DNA of 64,000 nt from Rutidosis leptorrhynchoides (GCF_046630445.1 NC_092339.1:312231501-312295500); one strand, 5' to 3'. Shown: positions 22,821 through 37,984, numbered from the stretch's first letter. A program made the numbers and translations. Notes: generated from the sequence alone by a model not told the origin.

Positions 22821-23562
22821 ATGTCTAATTATCATCAAACGACCAAAATGAATCTTTTCAAGCCAACCGAAAAAGATACTGAAAGGTCTTCCACAGAAAG
22901 ACCAGTCCAAAGTCCACCTTATGGCTTTGGTGGTCCTCCCTCACCAAATTATAGCCCAAATACTACTCTAAAGTTACATGGGTCTCCTGAATACTATCCA
23001 ACCCCGAGGAATAAAGACAAGAGGAAATGTCTTGAAGAAACTGGGCCGTCAAAGAAAAGATCCCGATCTCCTTCCTACAATGAAGTTGATGTCAAGTACG
23101 AGATCATGAATCTGCGAAGAACTACCGATGGCCTAATTCGCCATATTGCAAGGATCGATGCTCAAATGAAGGAAAAAGACCTAGCGATCAAGAAGCTCAT
23201 GGAGAAAAATGCTGAGCTAAAGAAAGAGATTATATATATACATCTGTTTTATCCCATGACCGATGTGGACTTTGGTTTGCACCCTTACAAGAAATGCCCG
23301 ATGGGGGAAGCAATCTCTCTCCTACCTAAGAGAAGATGTTGACTTTAGATTGAAGATGGAGGAAAACCGCTTGAATAATCAACTTTCTATGAGGGACCAC
23401 AAGTACCATGTAATCAACAATGGTGTTTCTAATCTTTATGATAATCTCGAATTCCTGCATGAGAAACAAAAAGCGAAGAATGAGAAAGTTGAGAAGTTTA
23501 TGAAGAAGGTTGAGGACGAGAAGAAGAGATATGAAGACTACTTCAATCTTAATATTTCCTAA
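22821..23562 (+). pseudogene. Coiled-coil ORF in the gag position of element B
   Basis: From ATG 22821 (MSNYHQTTKM) the frame gives a Pro/Ser-rich N-part, a basic KKRSRSPSYNE segment and a Lys/Glu-rich helix with coiled-coil character (RRTTDGLIRHIARIDAQM and beyond) to about 23235. After an AT-rich interruption a second frame continues from about 23337 with more Lys/Glu-rich helix (DVDFRLKMEENRLNNQLSM... EKFMKKVEDEKKRYEDYF), stopping at 23562. No Retrotrans_gag domain, zinc knuckle or protease is visible. It may be a captured host fragment or an element-specific ORF; I do not recognise the family. Confidence 0.55.
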
Positions 23563-23695
23563 TTTATTTTTCCAAATTTCTTGTCTATGTAAAGGCTATG
23601 CCTTAAAACTATTTCTATTTCTGAATCGTGCACTAAAAGGCTTATTTAATGCCTCGTTCCTTAATAATATAAAGTGTTTTATATATATCATGTGT
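23563..23695 (+). other. AT-rich junction replacing gag and protease
   Basis: AT-rich sequence with no conserved motif joins the coiled-coil ORF directly to the linker upstream of RT. In an autonomous chromovirus most of gag and the protease would lie between these points, so element B is an internally deleted, non-autonomous form. Confidence 0.55.
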
Positions 23696-23696
23696 T

Positions 23697-26600
23697 ATGA
23701 TAAAACTGTTAATGTTCCATTGGGAAATGGAGAGACTCTCATCATCCAAGGTGAAAAGAGTGGTTCCAATCTCAACATCATCTCCTGTATTAAAACTCGC
23801 AAATACCTTAAGAAAGGTTATCCAGCTATTTTAGCTCACGTTAAGATGATTGAATCGAAATAGAAGCGTATTGAAGATGTACCTGTGGTTAAAGACTTTC
23901 CCGATGTGTTTTCCAAAGATCTTCCTGGTCTTTCACCTCCTCGACAAGTTGAATTTCAAATTGATTTAACTCCTGGTACTGCTCCTATTGCTAAAGCACC
24001 GTATCGTTTAGCACCCTCCGAGATGAAGGAATTATCCAACCAACTCCAAGAACTATTGGATAAAGGTTTCATTCGTCCTAGCTCGTCCCCATGGGGAGCT
24101 CCTATTCTATTTGTTAAAAAGAAGGATGGTACGTTAAGGATGTGCATTGATTATCGCGAACTTAACAAGCTTACTATCAAGAACCGTTATCCGTTGCCAC
24201 GTATTGATGATCTATTCGACCAACTTCAAGGGTCAAGTGTTTATTCAAAGATTGATTTAAGGTCCGGATATCACCAACTTAGAGTCAAGGAATCCGATAT
24301 TCCTAAGACTGCTTTTCGCGCTCGTTATGGGCACTATGAATTCTGTGTCATGCCTTTTTGTTTGACCAATGCTCCTGCTGTGTTCATGGATCTTATGAAC
24401 CGTGTTTGCAAACCCTATCTCGATAAATTCGTCATTATATACATTGATGACATCTTGATCTATTCTAAGAGTGAGAAAGAACATGAGCAACATTTGCGTA
24501 TGATTCTTGAACTCTTACGAAAGGAACAACTTTATGCTAAATTCTCTAAGTGCGAGTTTTGGCTCAAAATCGTACAATTCCTTGGACATGTTGTTGATAG
24601 AAGTGGAATACATGTTGATCCTGCTAAAATTACTGCTATTCAGAACTGGGAGATACCAAAGACTGCGAAGCATATTCACCAATTTTTGGGACTTGCCGGT
24701 TACTATCGGAGATTTATAAAGGATTTTTCACTTCTTGCTAAACCTCTTACGAAGCTAACACAAAAAGGGAAGAAATTTGAGTGGTCCGAAGAATAGGAAT
24801 CTGCTTTCAAGATTCTGAAGGAGAAGTTGACCACAGCCCCGATTCTATCTTTACCTGAAGGTACTGACGATTTTGTTATTTACTGCGATGCCTCAAAGCA
24901 AGGCTTTGGTTGTGTTTTAATGCAACGTGAAAAGGTTATTGCCTACGCATCTAGACAGTTGAAGAAACACGAGGAGAACTATACCACACACGACCTTGAG
25001 TTAGGTGCCGTGGTATTTGCATTAAAGATATGGAGACATTATCTATATGGTACCCATTGTACGGTGTACACTGACCATAAAAGTCTTCGACACATCTTTG
25101 ATCAAAAACAACTGAATATGAGGCAAAGCCGATGGCTCGAGTTATTGAACGATTATGACTGTAAGATGGAATATCATCCTGGCAAGGCAAATGTAGTTGC
25201 CGATGCCCTTAGTCGAAAAGACGATGTTAAACGTGTTCGTGCCTTAAACCTGAAAATCAAATCAAATCTTATATCACGAATCTGTGAAGCTCAACTGGAA
25301 GCTATTAAACCAACACTTATCGAAGGTGAAGGACCTATCGGTTTCGAGAACCAACTCCAAGTGAAAGCTAATGGTACATGGTACTTTGGCAACAGAATTT
25401 GGGTTCCTCGCTTCGGTAATCTTCGTGAACTAGTCTTGGATGAAGCGCATAAGACTAGGTATTCTATTCATCCGGGTTCCAGTAAGATGTACCACGATGT
25501 GAAGGAATTCTACTGGTGGCCTAATATGAAAGCCGACATTGCTACTTATGTTAGTAAGTGTCTCACTTGTTTGAAAGTCAAGGCTGAACATCAAAAGCCT
25601 TCTGGTCTATTGACACAACCTGATATTCCGCAGTGAAAGTGGGAATGTATCGCTATGGACTTTATTACTAAATTGCCCAAGACTTCTAGTGGCAATGATA
25701 CTATATGGGTCATAGTAGATCGTCTTACTAAATCTGCTCATTTCTTACCAATCAAGGAGACCGACAAGATGGAGAGATTGTCACAACTGTATATCAAAGA
25801 AATTGTCTCTCGTCATGGTGTTCCTATATCAATCATATCCGATCGCGAAAGTAGATTCACTTCCAGATTCTGGAAATCCTTACAAACTGCTCTTGGAACT
25901 CAACTCGACATGAGTACTGCTTATCATCCGCAACCCGATGGTTAAAGTGAACGAACCATTCAAACATTGGAAGATATGCTTCGTGCTTGGGTTATCGACT
26001 TCGACAAAGGCTGGGATAGACATTTGCCTTTGGTTGAATTCTCTTACAATAATAGTTACCACTCAAGTATTAAGGCTGCACCTTTTGAGGCCTTATACGG
26101 ACAAAAATGTAGATCCCCACTGTGCTGGGATGAATTAGAGGACAGACAGTTAACTGGTCCTGAAATCATACACGAGACAACTGAAAAGATAGTTCAGATT
26201 AAGAAACGAATAGAAACTGCCCGCAGCCGACAGAAGAGCTATGCTAATAAAGGTCGGAAAGATTTGGAATTCCAAGTTGGTGACAAAGTCATGGTGAAAG
26301 TATCCCCTTGGAAAGGCGTCATTCGTTTTGGTAAACGAAGCAAACTAAGTCCGCGTTTTGTTGGACCCTTCAAGATTACTGAAAGGATCGGACCCGTGGC
26401 TTATCGATTAGAATTACCTGCTGAACTTAGCAGCGTACACGACGTATTTCATGTCTCGAATCTTAAAAAGTGTCTCGCTGATGACACTCTCATTATTCCT
26501 TTGGATGACATTCGCATTGATGATAAAATGCACTTCATAGAGGAACCCGTAGAAGTCATGGACCGATCTGCTAAACGCTTAAAACAAAGCACCATACCTA

Positions 26601-26722
26601 TTGTTAAGATCCGTTGGAATTCACGACGTGGCCCCGAGTATACCTGGGAACGTGAAGACCAAATGAAACAGAAATATCCCCATCTCTTCTCAACCGCTGA
26701 CGCATCCGAGAAGTCTACCTAA
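23697..26722 (+). pseudogene. Gypsy pol polyprotein (RT, RNase H, integrase, chromodomain-like tail)
   Basis: One reading frame with four in-frame stops, at 23861, 24794, 25634 and 25943. It would copy the element RNA and insert the c[40 protein letters not shown] (a Cys where Gly is usual) and the catalytic YIDD at 24440-24451. RNase [32 protein letters not shown]. Integrase: zinc-binding H...H...CLTC at about 25450-25570, then catalytic Asp in MDFITKLP, Asp in SDRESRF and Glu in [12 protein letters not shown]. The tail (EEPVEVMDR ... IPIVKIRW ... YTWEREDQM) resembles the chromodomain of chromoviruses. The three stops at 24794, 25634 and 25943 fit single C-to-T or G-to-A changes from the family codons. 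Confidence 0.93.
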
Positions 26723-26741
26723 AACTTCGGGACGAAGTTTT

Positions 26742-26758
26742 TATTAACGGGGAGGTAC
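26742..26758 (+). other. Polypurine tract of gypsy element B
   Basis: AACGGGGAGGTAC just before the 3' LTR start at 26759. Confidence 0.75.
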
Positions 26759-28322
26759 TGTAACAACCCTCACTTTTCGACTTCTAAATTTACTGAATTA
26801 ACCCTAGGGTTATCTGCCTGACTTTATGTATTAAGGGTTGTTATATACAATTAAATATTGACCAAATAGTAATTTTTAGTCAACAATGTACAATAAAATA
26901 AATAATATATTATTAATTTATATAATTTGACATAATTTAACTAAGTATATAAACTTTGTATCACTTTTATTATTTAGTTAATGTATTATATATTTAACTA
27001 TATAATAAATCCAATTATATATAAATGTAATAATATTTACAAACTTACTAAAACTATAGTTTAATAATTAAAATCATAATTATTATTAAAAATACAAAAT
27101 ATCGAATTATTTATTATTTTTATGTAAAATTTGTATTTATTAACTGAATAAAAATAAAAAAATATATATTATTGACAAATATTCTTGGAAAAGCATTAAA
27201 TCAATTTGTTTATTTATATAAAAAAATCCTTAAAATAAATGAAAAAAATAAATAAATAAATAAATAAATTACTTTTTAATTAAAAATTGTAATGGAAAAA
27301 CAACTTTTATTATTTTATTTTGTGCATTATCCCATGACCTAACATTTAATACTTTTGAATTTTAAAATCCCATTAAGAATTTAAATATTTCTTTTTCTTT
27401 TAATTATTTTATTCTTTTTACCTAATTTTTTCAAGTATAAATACCCCTCGTTTTTTATTCAAACTCACACCAAAAATTTTTCTCATTCTCTCTTTGAAAA
27501 ATTCCTACTAGTAAGTATTCTTTTCTTACTTTTTATTTTTTACTTTTTACTTTTTACTTTTTACTATTTACTTTTTACTTTTTACTTCGATTTATTATTT
27601 TTTTACCGAAACATGTAAATAATGTTATAAATTATATGCAATTAAAAATAAAATAAATAACATGTTATAATTACTAATATATGTTACTAAAAATTACAAA
27701 AGTATTTTTATGAATTAATATATAGGAATTATAATTAAAATCGAATTAATGAATATATATGTATATACGCACCTAACGTGAAGGTTATAATTAAGGATAG
27801 CGTACAAAGACTACAAACATCACCGCTACTTGTGGCCTAGGGTGATCCTTGTTACCATTATGGGACGCTTGTGGATCTCGAATGCCAAGACTTAGATTCT
27901 GGTCAAGAGATCCTGGGCCACTCGGTAACAATAGATCATTCGAGTGACTTGCATGTTAGCAACGAAGTTTGGGCGAGATTGTACAACATCTTTGTTAATA
28001 ATTATAACCCGAACATTCTTAAACTAGAAGCTTACTATAAGTGGAAGCTTTCCATAAATAGTAAGTTTCCAAAAATAGAAACTTTTGAGAAATAGGAACT
28101 TTTCTCGAAAACCGTCACTGTCAATATAGTTGCTATATTAATAAAAAATACTTTATGTCAGTTAGACATTAACTAATCAAACGTTATACCTCTAGGTTGA
28201 TATCCAGATCACTTACTTGCTTTACTTTCCTTCTTGCGTGGAATACTTCAACTGCTATTTAAGGTGAATTCATAGCCCCTCTTTAATTGCTAGCAAACTT
28301 ACTTACTTTTACTTGGGGTGAG

Positions 28323-30252
<1,930 letters not shown>

Positions 30253-31140
30253 GTGAGACACATGCTATTTTTACCTTTTACACTTTAGACATAAGTACCA
30301 AACTGTTAAACTATGCTATACCCGGCTATGTCCGACTAAGTTCCTACAGTGATATTTTTAATTGCTGTGGTATGCTTAATTATTGGGGGTAGGCCTATCG
30401 GGAGTAACGTCCCCGATACATTTGACCAATTCATTGTATTACTTAATAATGAAATTAAACTGACAAGGACAAACACAACTTGTCATGGGGCAAACTTGAA
30501 CGTTTAGTCTAAATATCACGCGTTGGCATAACTTTTTGATCCTGCGGGAGATCAACTTTACAAACTAAATCTTGTGGTCTAAAACAACGGTCAAACTTTT
30601 TTTGTTAAACCTATGAACTTCACTCAACCTTTTTGGTTGACACTTTAGCATGTTTTGTCTCAGGTGCTGTTTGATTCAAGCTCTTATACTTACTGCTTAT
30701 GTGATGCTACTTGGACATAGGATCAAGAGATATCGCATTTATTACTTCTGCATGTGAACATTTAAGTTATTGTTATTCCTGTCATTGTAACGACATTTCA
30801 TTTTCCGCTGCGTACTCATTAAAGTTAAATTCATCATTTAGTATTGTTCTAGTTTATTATAATATGTTGGTATGTTTTGATATTAGTGACGTTCCTTCCA
30901 GACCCTATTGGGAGGACGTTACATTAATATACTTAATGATATGTTTACTTATCATTTATCATGTTTATATATAGTGTAACAATATATTAAAATGATTCAT
31001 ATGTATTTAGTAAGACGTTGTTATAATGATAATCGTTATATATATCGTTTTCGAGTTTCTTAATTCAATAGTCTCATTTTTTTTTATATAACACATTGTT
31101 AAAATACCTAATGAGATACATACTTATCATAATATCATGT

Positions 31141-31145
<5 letters not shown>

Positions 31146-31186
<41 letters not shown>
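31146..31186. repeat. (TA)n microsatellite in solo LTR A
   Basis: About 40 bases of TA. The corresponding part of the family-A LTR at about 58038-58065 has only short TATATATGG runs. Confidence 0.9.
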
Positions 31187-31187
<1 letters not shown>

Positions 31188-31445
31188 ATATATATGCCAT
31201 CATATAATTTTTACAGGTTTTAACGTTCGTGAATCACCGGTCAACTTGGGTGGTCAATTGTCTATATGAAACCTATTTCAATTAATCAAGTCTTAACAAG
31301 TTTGATTGCTTAACATGTTGAAAACACTTAATCATGTAAATAACAATTTAATTTAATATATATAAACATGGAAAAGTTCGGGTCACTACACATATCTAAG
31401 CCAACCTTTTAACAGATTAATCATTCATAGCCAACAAACAAAAAT

Positions 31446-31705
31446 ATCACCCCCTCCATCCCATATTAATTATTCTCAAACAAAAAACACGCAGTTTAAC
31501 GAAATGTTATAAAAATATTATTTTTCTTTTTGTTTACTTTCGAATTTTACCTTTACTTTTTCTTTTTTTCTTAATCTTATCCACATACATTAAGAGCATA
31601 ACAGAACTTAATCTTCTTATTCTTTTTTATTTATGGAAGTAGACAATTAATTTAGGACATACCAAAATGAAATACTGAACAATAAATTATGGACGAAGAG
31701 AGAAC
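31446..31705. mobile_element. Degraded Stowaway-like MITE
   Basis: The left end CCCTCCATCCCATATTAATT pairs imperfectly with the complement of the right end (AATAAATTATGGACGAAGAG). It also shares CAAACAAAAAACACGCAGTTT with a similar segment (CAGACAAAAAACACGCAGTTT) in the Stowaway at 9850-9870, so the two are related. No clean TA flanks remain. Confidence 0.6.
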
Positions 31706-32775
31706 TACTTAGATTCATTAGTATACATTTCACGTGGTTTTAATTTCCCATCATTTCAAATGATAGAAGAGTTGGTGATTTTAGTGTTATTCAATGAATC
31801 ATTCTGATGTATTGGATTTGCTAGGTTGAAAGTGGAAGCAATCTCTAATGCTCTAGTACGGATTCGGAGAGTATGGAGTACACGTGTGATGACCCGAGAA
31901 TTTTCGAACAAATTTAAACCTGAATCTTATTTGATTTCGATACGATAAGCAAAGTATGTAATGTTGAGTCCAGAAAATTTTGAAACGATGTTCATATATA
32001 CAATTAGACCTTTGACTATTTCCAATGATTCACGAACAATTGTGTGTAAATAAATATGTAAATGTATATACATATAAATAAATATATACATATGCATAAA
32101 TTCTATACATAAGAAATATTAAATATAAATAGTAAATAAATACTAAAAATTCAATATATTATATTATTAGAAAATATGATATAATTAATAATTCAGAATA
32201 TATTAAATTTAATTATAATTTTTAAAATGTAAATGCTATATTAATTTTATCACTTACATAAATATTAATAATTGTATTAATATCAGACTTATTAGTATTA
32301 TTTTACTTACGAAGTTTGATACATTTGATTATCATTATTATATATCATTATGTTATTATAATTATTGTTAATAACATTATTTTTATAACTAGTAGAAAAT
32401 TTTTAATTTTTGTTATTATGATTTATAGTTATATAAAATCTAGTACTCATCAGGATATGTTACATATTATATAATTATATAACATTTAAGTGCAAGATTG
32501 AAAATAATTATTATATTATTGTCATTACTTTTGTAGGTATTAAAATTTGTATAATTGATATTATTATAACTAATAAGATAGTAATATTTTTATAATAAAA
32601 TTATTTAAAATTATCATTATTTTAAGTAATGATATTATATAGCAATTATTATTATTAATTACGTTACTAATATATTTATACTAGGTAAATATAAGAATTA
32701 AAGAATTTAATATATACATATATATATACAGAAATATAGACACAAATATATATATACAGATTTATAAAAAAAATA

Positions 32776-32779
<4 letters not shown>

Positions 32780-32862
<83 letters not shown>
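32780..32862. repeat. (TA)n microsatellite in solo LTR F
   Basis: About 80 bases of TA dinucleotide. Confidence 0.96.
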
Positions 32863-32863
<1 letters not shown>

Positions 32864-33799
32864 TGATATATATATGTATAGGTACATCATATTCTATAAA
32901 TTAGTATATTTATAATAATACTATAATTATTAATTAAATTAAATTTATTAATTACGGTATTATATACACCAAATCAAACAAATCAATTCCATATCGTAAG
33001 CAAACTGTTTTCAATCTTTTTTCTGTCTCCTAGATTGATAAAACATCAACATCCAATGTACAAATTAGTTGAAAAGCTTAACCTGTTTTATTTTTTTTAT
33101 TAATCAGATGAACTGTAAATCAAATTGATATTCATAAACAAATGATTTGCACATGTATATGAGGTAAATCGTTCACTTATACATTGTCATTACCAACTAA
33201 ATATCACTACAATTATTTTTCAATCGAATTAATCAGATAAAGGAACGATGAACCAGGTAAAGCTCTGTTCGACTACAATTCTTCCAATTATTCGAATTCT
33301 TAACACTTTTTAAAAACTGTTAATGCAGACATGTTGGAAATCTTTTACTTGAAGTGTCTGTAAAGTCTCAAGTCTTAATTTTATCGATCGAATTCCAATT
33401 TTTCAAGTCAAATTTAATTTACAAAAAGTCAAACGTCTTGTTCTTGATCAAATTCGAGATCATGTTTATGTTTCAAGTTAAATTGAGAGTCTAGAAAGTT
33501 TATATGATCGATTTAGCACCATTTTCATATTATAATCTTTATCTAAAACGAACTTAAATTACGAAACTGATTTTGAGTTCATGAAGAACATAAACGACTA
33601 TTACAGTTGCTTTTAATTTTTTTTTTGTTATCTTAATTAATTGGATTAAACTCGATTCGTTTCTGTATCTAGTACTAATCCTAAAACTAAATATATAATT
33701 AGATATTAACACAGTTGGATCTCTGGTGGAATTCGATTGAAGAAGCAGAAGGATAATTAGGAAAGGGTTATAAAAATTTTATTTCGATTAATTGCAGAA

Positions 33800-33876
33800 A
33801 AACGTGAACAGTTCAATGGTTAAGAGTGCTAGTGGGTTAGCGGGAGGTCGCGGGTTCGAGCCCCGTCATGGGCAAT
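33800..33876 (+). other. tRNA-like module with A-box and B-box inside solo LTR F
   Basis: AATGGTTAAGAGTGCTAGTG resembles a tRNA D-arm/A box. About 22 bases further, GGTCGCGGGTTCGAGCCCCG contains an exact B box (GGTTCGAGCC) with a good T-arm stem (CGGGTTCGAGCCCCG). A T-run follows at 33874-33882, like a pol III stop. The outer ends do not pair as an acceptor stem, so this is not a normal tRNA gene; it is more likely a SINE head or tRNA fossil. Confidence 0.55.
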
Positions 33877-33904
33877 TTTTTTTTAAAAGACTTTCAAATG
33901 GGTA

Positions 33905-34520
33905 TACACTTTTATATTATCAATTTTATTATTGTTATTATTATTATATTTATTATTATCATCAAATTTATTATTACTATTATTAGTGTTAGTGTTATCA
34001 TTGTTATTACTAACATTATAAACATTATTAATATTACCATAAGTATAAGTATTATAATTATTATCATTAAATATATTAATCATAATATTATTTGTAATAA
34101 CCTTATCATTTTAGCATTAACACCGTTATTATGAATATTATTATTATTTTCGATATTGATACATGTATTATTATTATTATTATGATTGTTATTATTAGTG
34201 ATATTATGAAAAGATAAAAACAAGTTATTATTATTTTCATTAATATTAATATTAATATCATTTTATAAGTATTAGTATTATTATTATTAAGTGCTATAAA
34301 AATATTGGTTATTATTATTATTATTATCACTAATAATTGTACTATTATTATTATCATTATGAATAGGATTATTAATAAGAAAATAATACAAGTTATCATT
34401 ATTTTAGTATCAGTATCACTTTTGTAACTATTAGTATAATTAGTATTATTATTAAACAAAAGTATTGTTATTAACCATATCATTATTATTATTAATATTA
34501 TCATTTTAATAAAGTTATTA
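33905..34520. repeat. (ATT)n / (TTATTA)n low-complexity tract
   Basis: About 600 bases of imperfect TTA/ATT trinucleotides. Open frames on both strands (Ile/Asn-rich) are artefacts of the repeat. Confidence 0.9.
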
Positions 34521-35800
34521 TTAATATTAGTAGTAGATCAGCAATATCAAAACTATCATTTTTAAACAATTAAATATTTTGTATATAAAACATATTAGTT
34601 ACATATATATTAATAATCTATATATAAATCATATTAACATTACATATATAAAAACTTACATACAACAAATTAAGCATTTTTAATATAATACTACATATAT
34701 ATAGATATCAAAATAACTATATTGCTCATTTTAAACACATATATGAAATAAATATATACAACATATAATTTAAGATATAAAATGAAGTATATATTTTAAA
34801 ATGGAATCTTGTATAAAACTTATATAACTACAAAATATATGTAAATAATATATATTAATAAATGAAATTTTGAAATTTCAATTATATGTTTTAATAAATA
34901 TATAATTGATATAGGTTCGTGAATCCAATGCCAACCCTGCATTTTTCAATATAGTCATATGTAATTTTTACTACAAAATACATTAGGTGAGTTTCATTTG
35001 CCTTTTTTACCCTTTATATTTTTGGACTGAGAATACATGCGCAACTTTTATAAATATTTTACGAAATAGACACAAGTAATTGAAACTACATTATATGGGT
35101 GAATGATCGAAGCCGAATATGTCCTTTTTGCTTGGTAACCTAAGAATTAGTAAATAGATCTACTAATTGACGCGAATCCTAAAGATAGATCTATGGACCT
35201 TGACAAGTCCCATTTGGGGTACGAATGCTTTAGTACTTCGAGATTATTATTATACAGACGAGAGGTTCTGTTTGAGGATATTCTATGCATTAAGTTAACA
35301 TCAGTTACCAGGTGTTCAATCCATATGAATGATTTTTGTCTCTATGCATGGGACGTATGTTTATGAGAAATGAAAATCTCGTGGTCTATTAAAATTATGA
35401 AATGATTATTTATGATAAACTAATGAACTCACCAACCTTTTGGTTGACACTTTAAAGCATGTTTATTCTCAGGTACGAAAGAAATCTTCTGCTGTGCATT
35501 TTGCTCATTTTAGAGACATTACTTGGAGTCATACATGACATATTTCAAAAGACGTTGCATTCGAGTCGTCGAGTTCATCAAGATTATTATTAAGTCAATT
35601 ATAGTTAGATATATTATGAAATGGTATGCATGCCGTCAACCTTCGATGTAATGAAAGATTGTCTTTTCAAAAATGAATGCAATGTTTGTAAAATGTATCA
35701 TATAGAGGTCAAGTACCTCGCGATGTAACCAACTGTTGTGAATCGTTTATAATCGATATGGACTTTGTCCGGATGGATTAGGACGGGTCTTTACAACACG

Positions 35801-36545
35801 TTCGTCAAAGAGTTAAAGAGAAAGCTTGAGTTGAGTTTTAGTTTGTAATGAAATAAACTAAAAGGCTTAAGGTGCGATGCACCAGTATATTGGTGTGCCG
35901 CTCTAGGTGGTGAAGTGTGTCGCATTAGCTGCTTGATGCGCCGCACCGTATAACGTGCAGGGACCATTTCATTAACAGAAATTATGGATGAGTTTTAGCT
36001 GTGCCACACCACTCCTGGATGCGCCATACCATAAGGCTGGAAATGGACGTGGTGCGCCGCACCACGCTGCAGAATCTGCAGAAAAGTTGCAACTTTTGCC
36101 AAACGTTTTGCAACATTTCATAAACGGTTGCATTGTATATCTGGATGTTTTGGGACATCCTTAAGTGCTTTATTAGGATACTAATACACCCTTTCAATCA
36201 TGTCTATTGCCAAGGGTTGCATCTTTTGATCATAACCAATATTGAAAGGTTGTAACACTTCATTGCATCCTTTGATCAATTATAAATACTTGACTTCATT
36301 CATTCAAGAAAGGTTCCAGAAATTTGCAATTTCTAATAGACTTTCAACATTCAAACTTGTAGATTTACTTTCTACAATTGTATAGAATAATTATCATTTA
36401 CCCAAGATGATTGTTCATCTTAGTCTTATCCCAATCTTGATTTCGTGTAACTCGTGACTAAGTGGGTCAAAATACTCGATAAAGAAAGTGACTAAACGAT
36501 TCTAGGATCAATCCGGCTATTGAATTCTCAACCCATAACACTTTT
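35801..36545 (+). other. LTR-like or repeat-derived stretch, unassigned
   Basis: Contains several GCGCCGCACC-type motifs (about 35880-36065, for example GGTGCGCCGCACCACG). Then comes a promoter-like region with TATAAATACTTGACTTC at about 36281, short AAGAAAGGTT and CAATTTCTAATAGACTTTC segments, and an end AACCCATAACA. This resembles the last part of a copia-type LTR, but no second copy, primer site or TSD was found in the window. Confidence 0.35.
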
Positions 36546-37895
36546 ATTTATCAACTAGATATCGTAATATATAGAAGACTAGAGTGTAACTGCTAACATA
36601 TAACTAAACATTATATACGAGTAAGGTTAACTTATAAACATAATATAACTGCTAACATTTCCTCGTAGTTAGAGCGAGAAAAGATAAAACAGTCAATCTA
36701 GTTTGAAATTGATAAAAACAACTGACATAATATAATTGCATATTGCTTGACATTTTCTCCTTTTCTGCGAAGTTTTTCAGCGAAAGTTTTGTGATCTGTA
36801 GTTGTTTTCGCAACAGTTTTAGGCTTTGCAGTGGTTTTCGCGATAGTTGTAGGTGCATTTGTGACTCTTTTGTCACAATTTTATGATAGTTATCGGGACA
36901 TTTTTATTTTTCTGACAGTTTCATGCAGTTTTGTGACGATTTATAACTCTTTTTGTGGCGGTTTCAGTTTTTGTAACAGTTTTATGTTGTCTGTGTTGAT
37001 AACAGGCTATAAAGTAACTGCTAATAAGTTGGAGTCTTTTGTTCGTTATGGGGTCGGCATTGTAGTGAAAACTCTGGGAATGAAAGGTAGGATAACAATG
37101 GTGGTAATGTGTTATTATCAAAATAGAATATGAGACAACTTATGATACAAGTTATGCTAGAGTGTAACTGCTAACTTATAATTGAACATAAGTGGTAACC
37201 TCACTTTTGCTCTTGAATCCTATAAGGAGCTAAACTAATTAACAAGAATGTTTTTCTCATAAAATTATCTATTCGTTGTCCATTGCTTAGAACCATATTA
37301 TATGTAAGAGTTTCGGGTTTAAGTCGAAACACAAAGTATATAAAGTCGAAGGCATAAATGTATAATAAGTGAGAAATCTTGTTATTTTACTATTTAAAGA
37401 GGTTATAATGTCATAAGAATTTTAAGGATTGAAATGACATTTTAAAAATGGCTGTGATTTGTATACCATTACACTATTTTAGTGTACAACATTTCAAAGT
37501 ATTACTCTTAGTGTTTGATACAATTTTAAAGTATTTCAACCAACCTATTACTCTTTGTACAATGTTAGTTTGTTTTAACGTTATTTGAGTTGTTAGGGAG
37601 GCTCGTTTATAGATAAAATTCGATTAGTTAGTTGTTTTTTAGGTGCGAGCTCCCCCGTTGATCCTGTTTTATTTGTACTTCTTGTTGAGGACGTCTTCTT
37701 TTGAAAAACGATCTCGTTTCTATATGAGTTTTCGATATTTTTGAAAAAAAACTATTAGTGTATACTAATTTTGATTCATACACATTAACTGATTCAAGTG
37801 TAACTTGTGAGGAGAATCACATCTTTACTCTGTAAATATACTCCGTATATCGTAACTCAGATTGACATTAAGTTCATCGGTAATGGTAAATCGTG

Positions 37896-37898
<3 letters not shown>
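36546..37898. other. Unassigned sequence with an 18-bp flanking direct repeat
   Basis: TAGAGTGTAACTGCTAAC occurs at about 36582-36599 and again at about 37159-37176. Between them is a G/T-rich region with repeated TTTTGTGA and GTTTTCGCRATAGTT-like motifs (36760-36990). The open frames on both strands lack known motifs. Beyond 37180 nothing is recognised. Confidence 0.4.

Positions 37899-37984
<86 letters not shown>
37899..37984. repeat. (TA)n microsatellite
   Basis: About 85 bases of TA dinucleotide. Confidence 0.96.

Larger units (their letters stand above)
31885..35795 (+). mobile_element. Gypsy solo LTR (family F)
   Basis: Starts TGTGATGACCCGAG, ends GACGGGTCTTTACA, and is flanked by ACACG at 31880-31884 and 35796-35800. 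It shares with the family-A LTR several segments near its 3' end (ACCAGGTGTTCA, CATATGAATGATTTTTRTCTC, ATCTCGTGGTCTATT, CATATAGAGGTCAA), so it is a diverged relative. Length 3911 bp, no coding region. It is expanded by (TA)n and a long (ATT)n-like tract. Confidence 0.9.

Noticed and set aside
27871-28095. 74-codon frame that looks protein-like
   Set aside because: Lies in the 3' LTR of gypsy element B. The matching 5' LTR sequence at 21497-21715 is similar, so it is LTR sequence rather than a gene.
33800-33876. Functional tRNA gene
   Set aside because: A and B boxes are good, but the 5' and 3' ends do not form an acceptor stem and no anticodon arm is clear.
33792-34504. Ile/Asn/Tyr-rich frames on both strands
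   Set aside because: Pure consequence of an (ATT)n-like tract inside a solo LTR.
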